DNA of 15,144 nucleotides from contig DPEO01000158.1 of the NCBI GenBank assembly GCA_003530935.1, positions 1 to 15,144 on the forward strand, written 5' to 3'. A program made the position numbers and the translations under genes. This DNA comes from Desulfomicrobiaceae bacterium. Its GTDB lineage: Bacteria; Desulfobacterota; Desulfovibrionia; Desulfovibrionales; Desulfomicrobiaceae. Below are positions 14,857 to 15,144 of this stretch, in pieces. Each line of letters begins with the position of its first letter. Positions within the stretch are counted from its first letter, which is position 1. The notes under the pieces were generated by a model. The model made no database searches. It was given only the letters and a program-made list of their open reading frames with translations, and was not told the DNA's origin.

Positions 14857-15144
14857 CTACGCGTCGGCGGCAAGGAGGCGCTGGAGTTCCTCGATGGCCC
14901 GCTGCGCCACGCGTCGGCCCTCGGCAATGGCCTCGGAGGCGCGATGGAACTCCAACAGCCCCAAATGCCCAAGCCTGGGGGCGAGCAGGACCTCCGGCGG
15001 GTCCCCCGCCATGCGGCTGCGGGTGATGCGGTCCTGGATGATGTTGACGCTGGCGGCCACGGCCTCGAAAAGGCTCGGCGGGTCGTCCGCGGCCATGCCG
15101 GGAAAGACGCTTTTGGCGTACTCGGTGATCCACGCCGGAAAGCG
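14857..15144 (-). CDS. Patatin-like phospholipase, RssA type (C-terminal end only)
   Basis: The last 95 codons of a gene that enters from the right edge are present; the frame is open to the edge, and the ATG at 15096 is probably internal. The segment FPGMAADDPPSLFEAVAAS, then NIIQDRITRSRMAG and LLAPRLGHLGLLEFHRASEA, resembles the C-terminal part of bacterial patatin-like (NTE/RssA) serine hydrolases, after the catalytic Asp region. The nucleophile motif GxSxG and the catalytic Asp are outside the window, so activity cannot be judged. It is in the same direction as tetR but separated from it by a terminator and a promoter, so it belongs to another unit. Confidence 0.68.
   Translation of the reverse strand, partial: RFPAWITEYAKSVFPGMAADDPPSLFEAVAASVNIIQDRITRSRMAGDPPEVLLAPRLGHLGLLEFHRASEAIAEGRRVAQRAIEELQRLLAADA

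Noticed and set aside
1..15144. tRNA, rRNA, CRISPR arrays, insertion sequences, att sites or riboswitches
   Set aside because: Reading both strands showed no cloverleaf, regular spaced repeats, transposase or terminal inverted repeats. Gaps between genes are too short for a large structured leader apart from the sites listed.

Overview
The window is GC-rich, densely coded bacterial DNA. It looks like a chromosomal segment of a Desulfovibrio-like sulfate reducer (Desulfobacterota, formerly Deltaproteobacteria). The reasons are a DUF4390–NtrY–NtrX cluster, a CofD-like protein of the GAK type, a tripartite TRAP transporter, a fused succinyl-CoA-ligase-type enzyme and high GC in third codon positions. 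This placement is an inference from gene content; no rRNA or other phylogenetic marker is present. Both window edges cut a gene, and no stretch over 300 bases lacks a gene.

Layout. (1) Positions 1–3351, minus strand: a three-gene unit transcribed leftward, made of a DUF4390 exported protein, an NtrY-type membrane histidine kinase and an NtrX/NtrC-type sigma-54 response regulator. The regulator is cut by the left edge after 195 residues. A good sigma-70-like promoter lies at 3426–3454. (2) Positions 3479–9622, plus strand: a SucC–SucD fusion enzyme, then trkA and trkH (potassium uptake, overlapping by ATGA), then a CofD/YvcK-fold protein close to the GAK-system family. The gaps are 60 bp, a 4 bp overlap and 10 bp, so these could be one transcript. 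(3) Positions 9623–9787: the convergent junction, with only weak terminator-like hairpins. (4) Positions 9788–14744, minus strand: a TetR-family regulator, TRAP dctP, dctQ and dctM, and a GT39/ArnT-like membrane glycosyltransferase. The genes are joined by 4-base stop/start overlaps except for a 97 bp dctP–dctQ gap that holds a strong hairpin. A TTGACA promoter and a cluster of GTCA/TGAC half-sites lie upstream of tetR. (5) Positions 14857–15144, minus strand: the C-terminal end of a patatin-like phospholipase (RssA type), followed by a convincing intrinsic terminator.

How the genes may work together. The NtrYX unit is a signalling module whose targets are not visible here. TrkA/TrkH form a K+ uptake system, and the CofD-like gene follows with its own strong Shine-Dalgarno. 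TetR probably controls its own operon, and so uptake of an unidentified organic anion by the TRAP transporter, through the half-site cluster over its transcription start. The glycosyltransferase at the end of that operon is the odd member.

Nothing here is clearly a new mobile, defence or CRISPR system. The items most worth a second look are the CofD/GAK-like gene coupled to Trk, the TRAP–glycosyltransferase coupling, the operator cluster upstream of tetR, and the SucC–SucD fusion.
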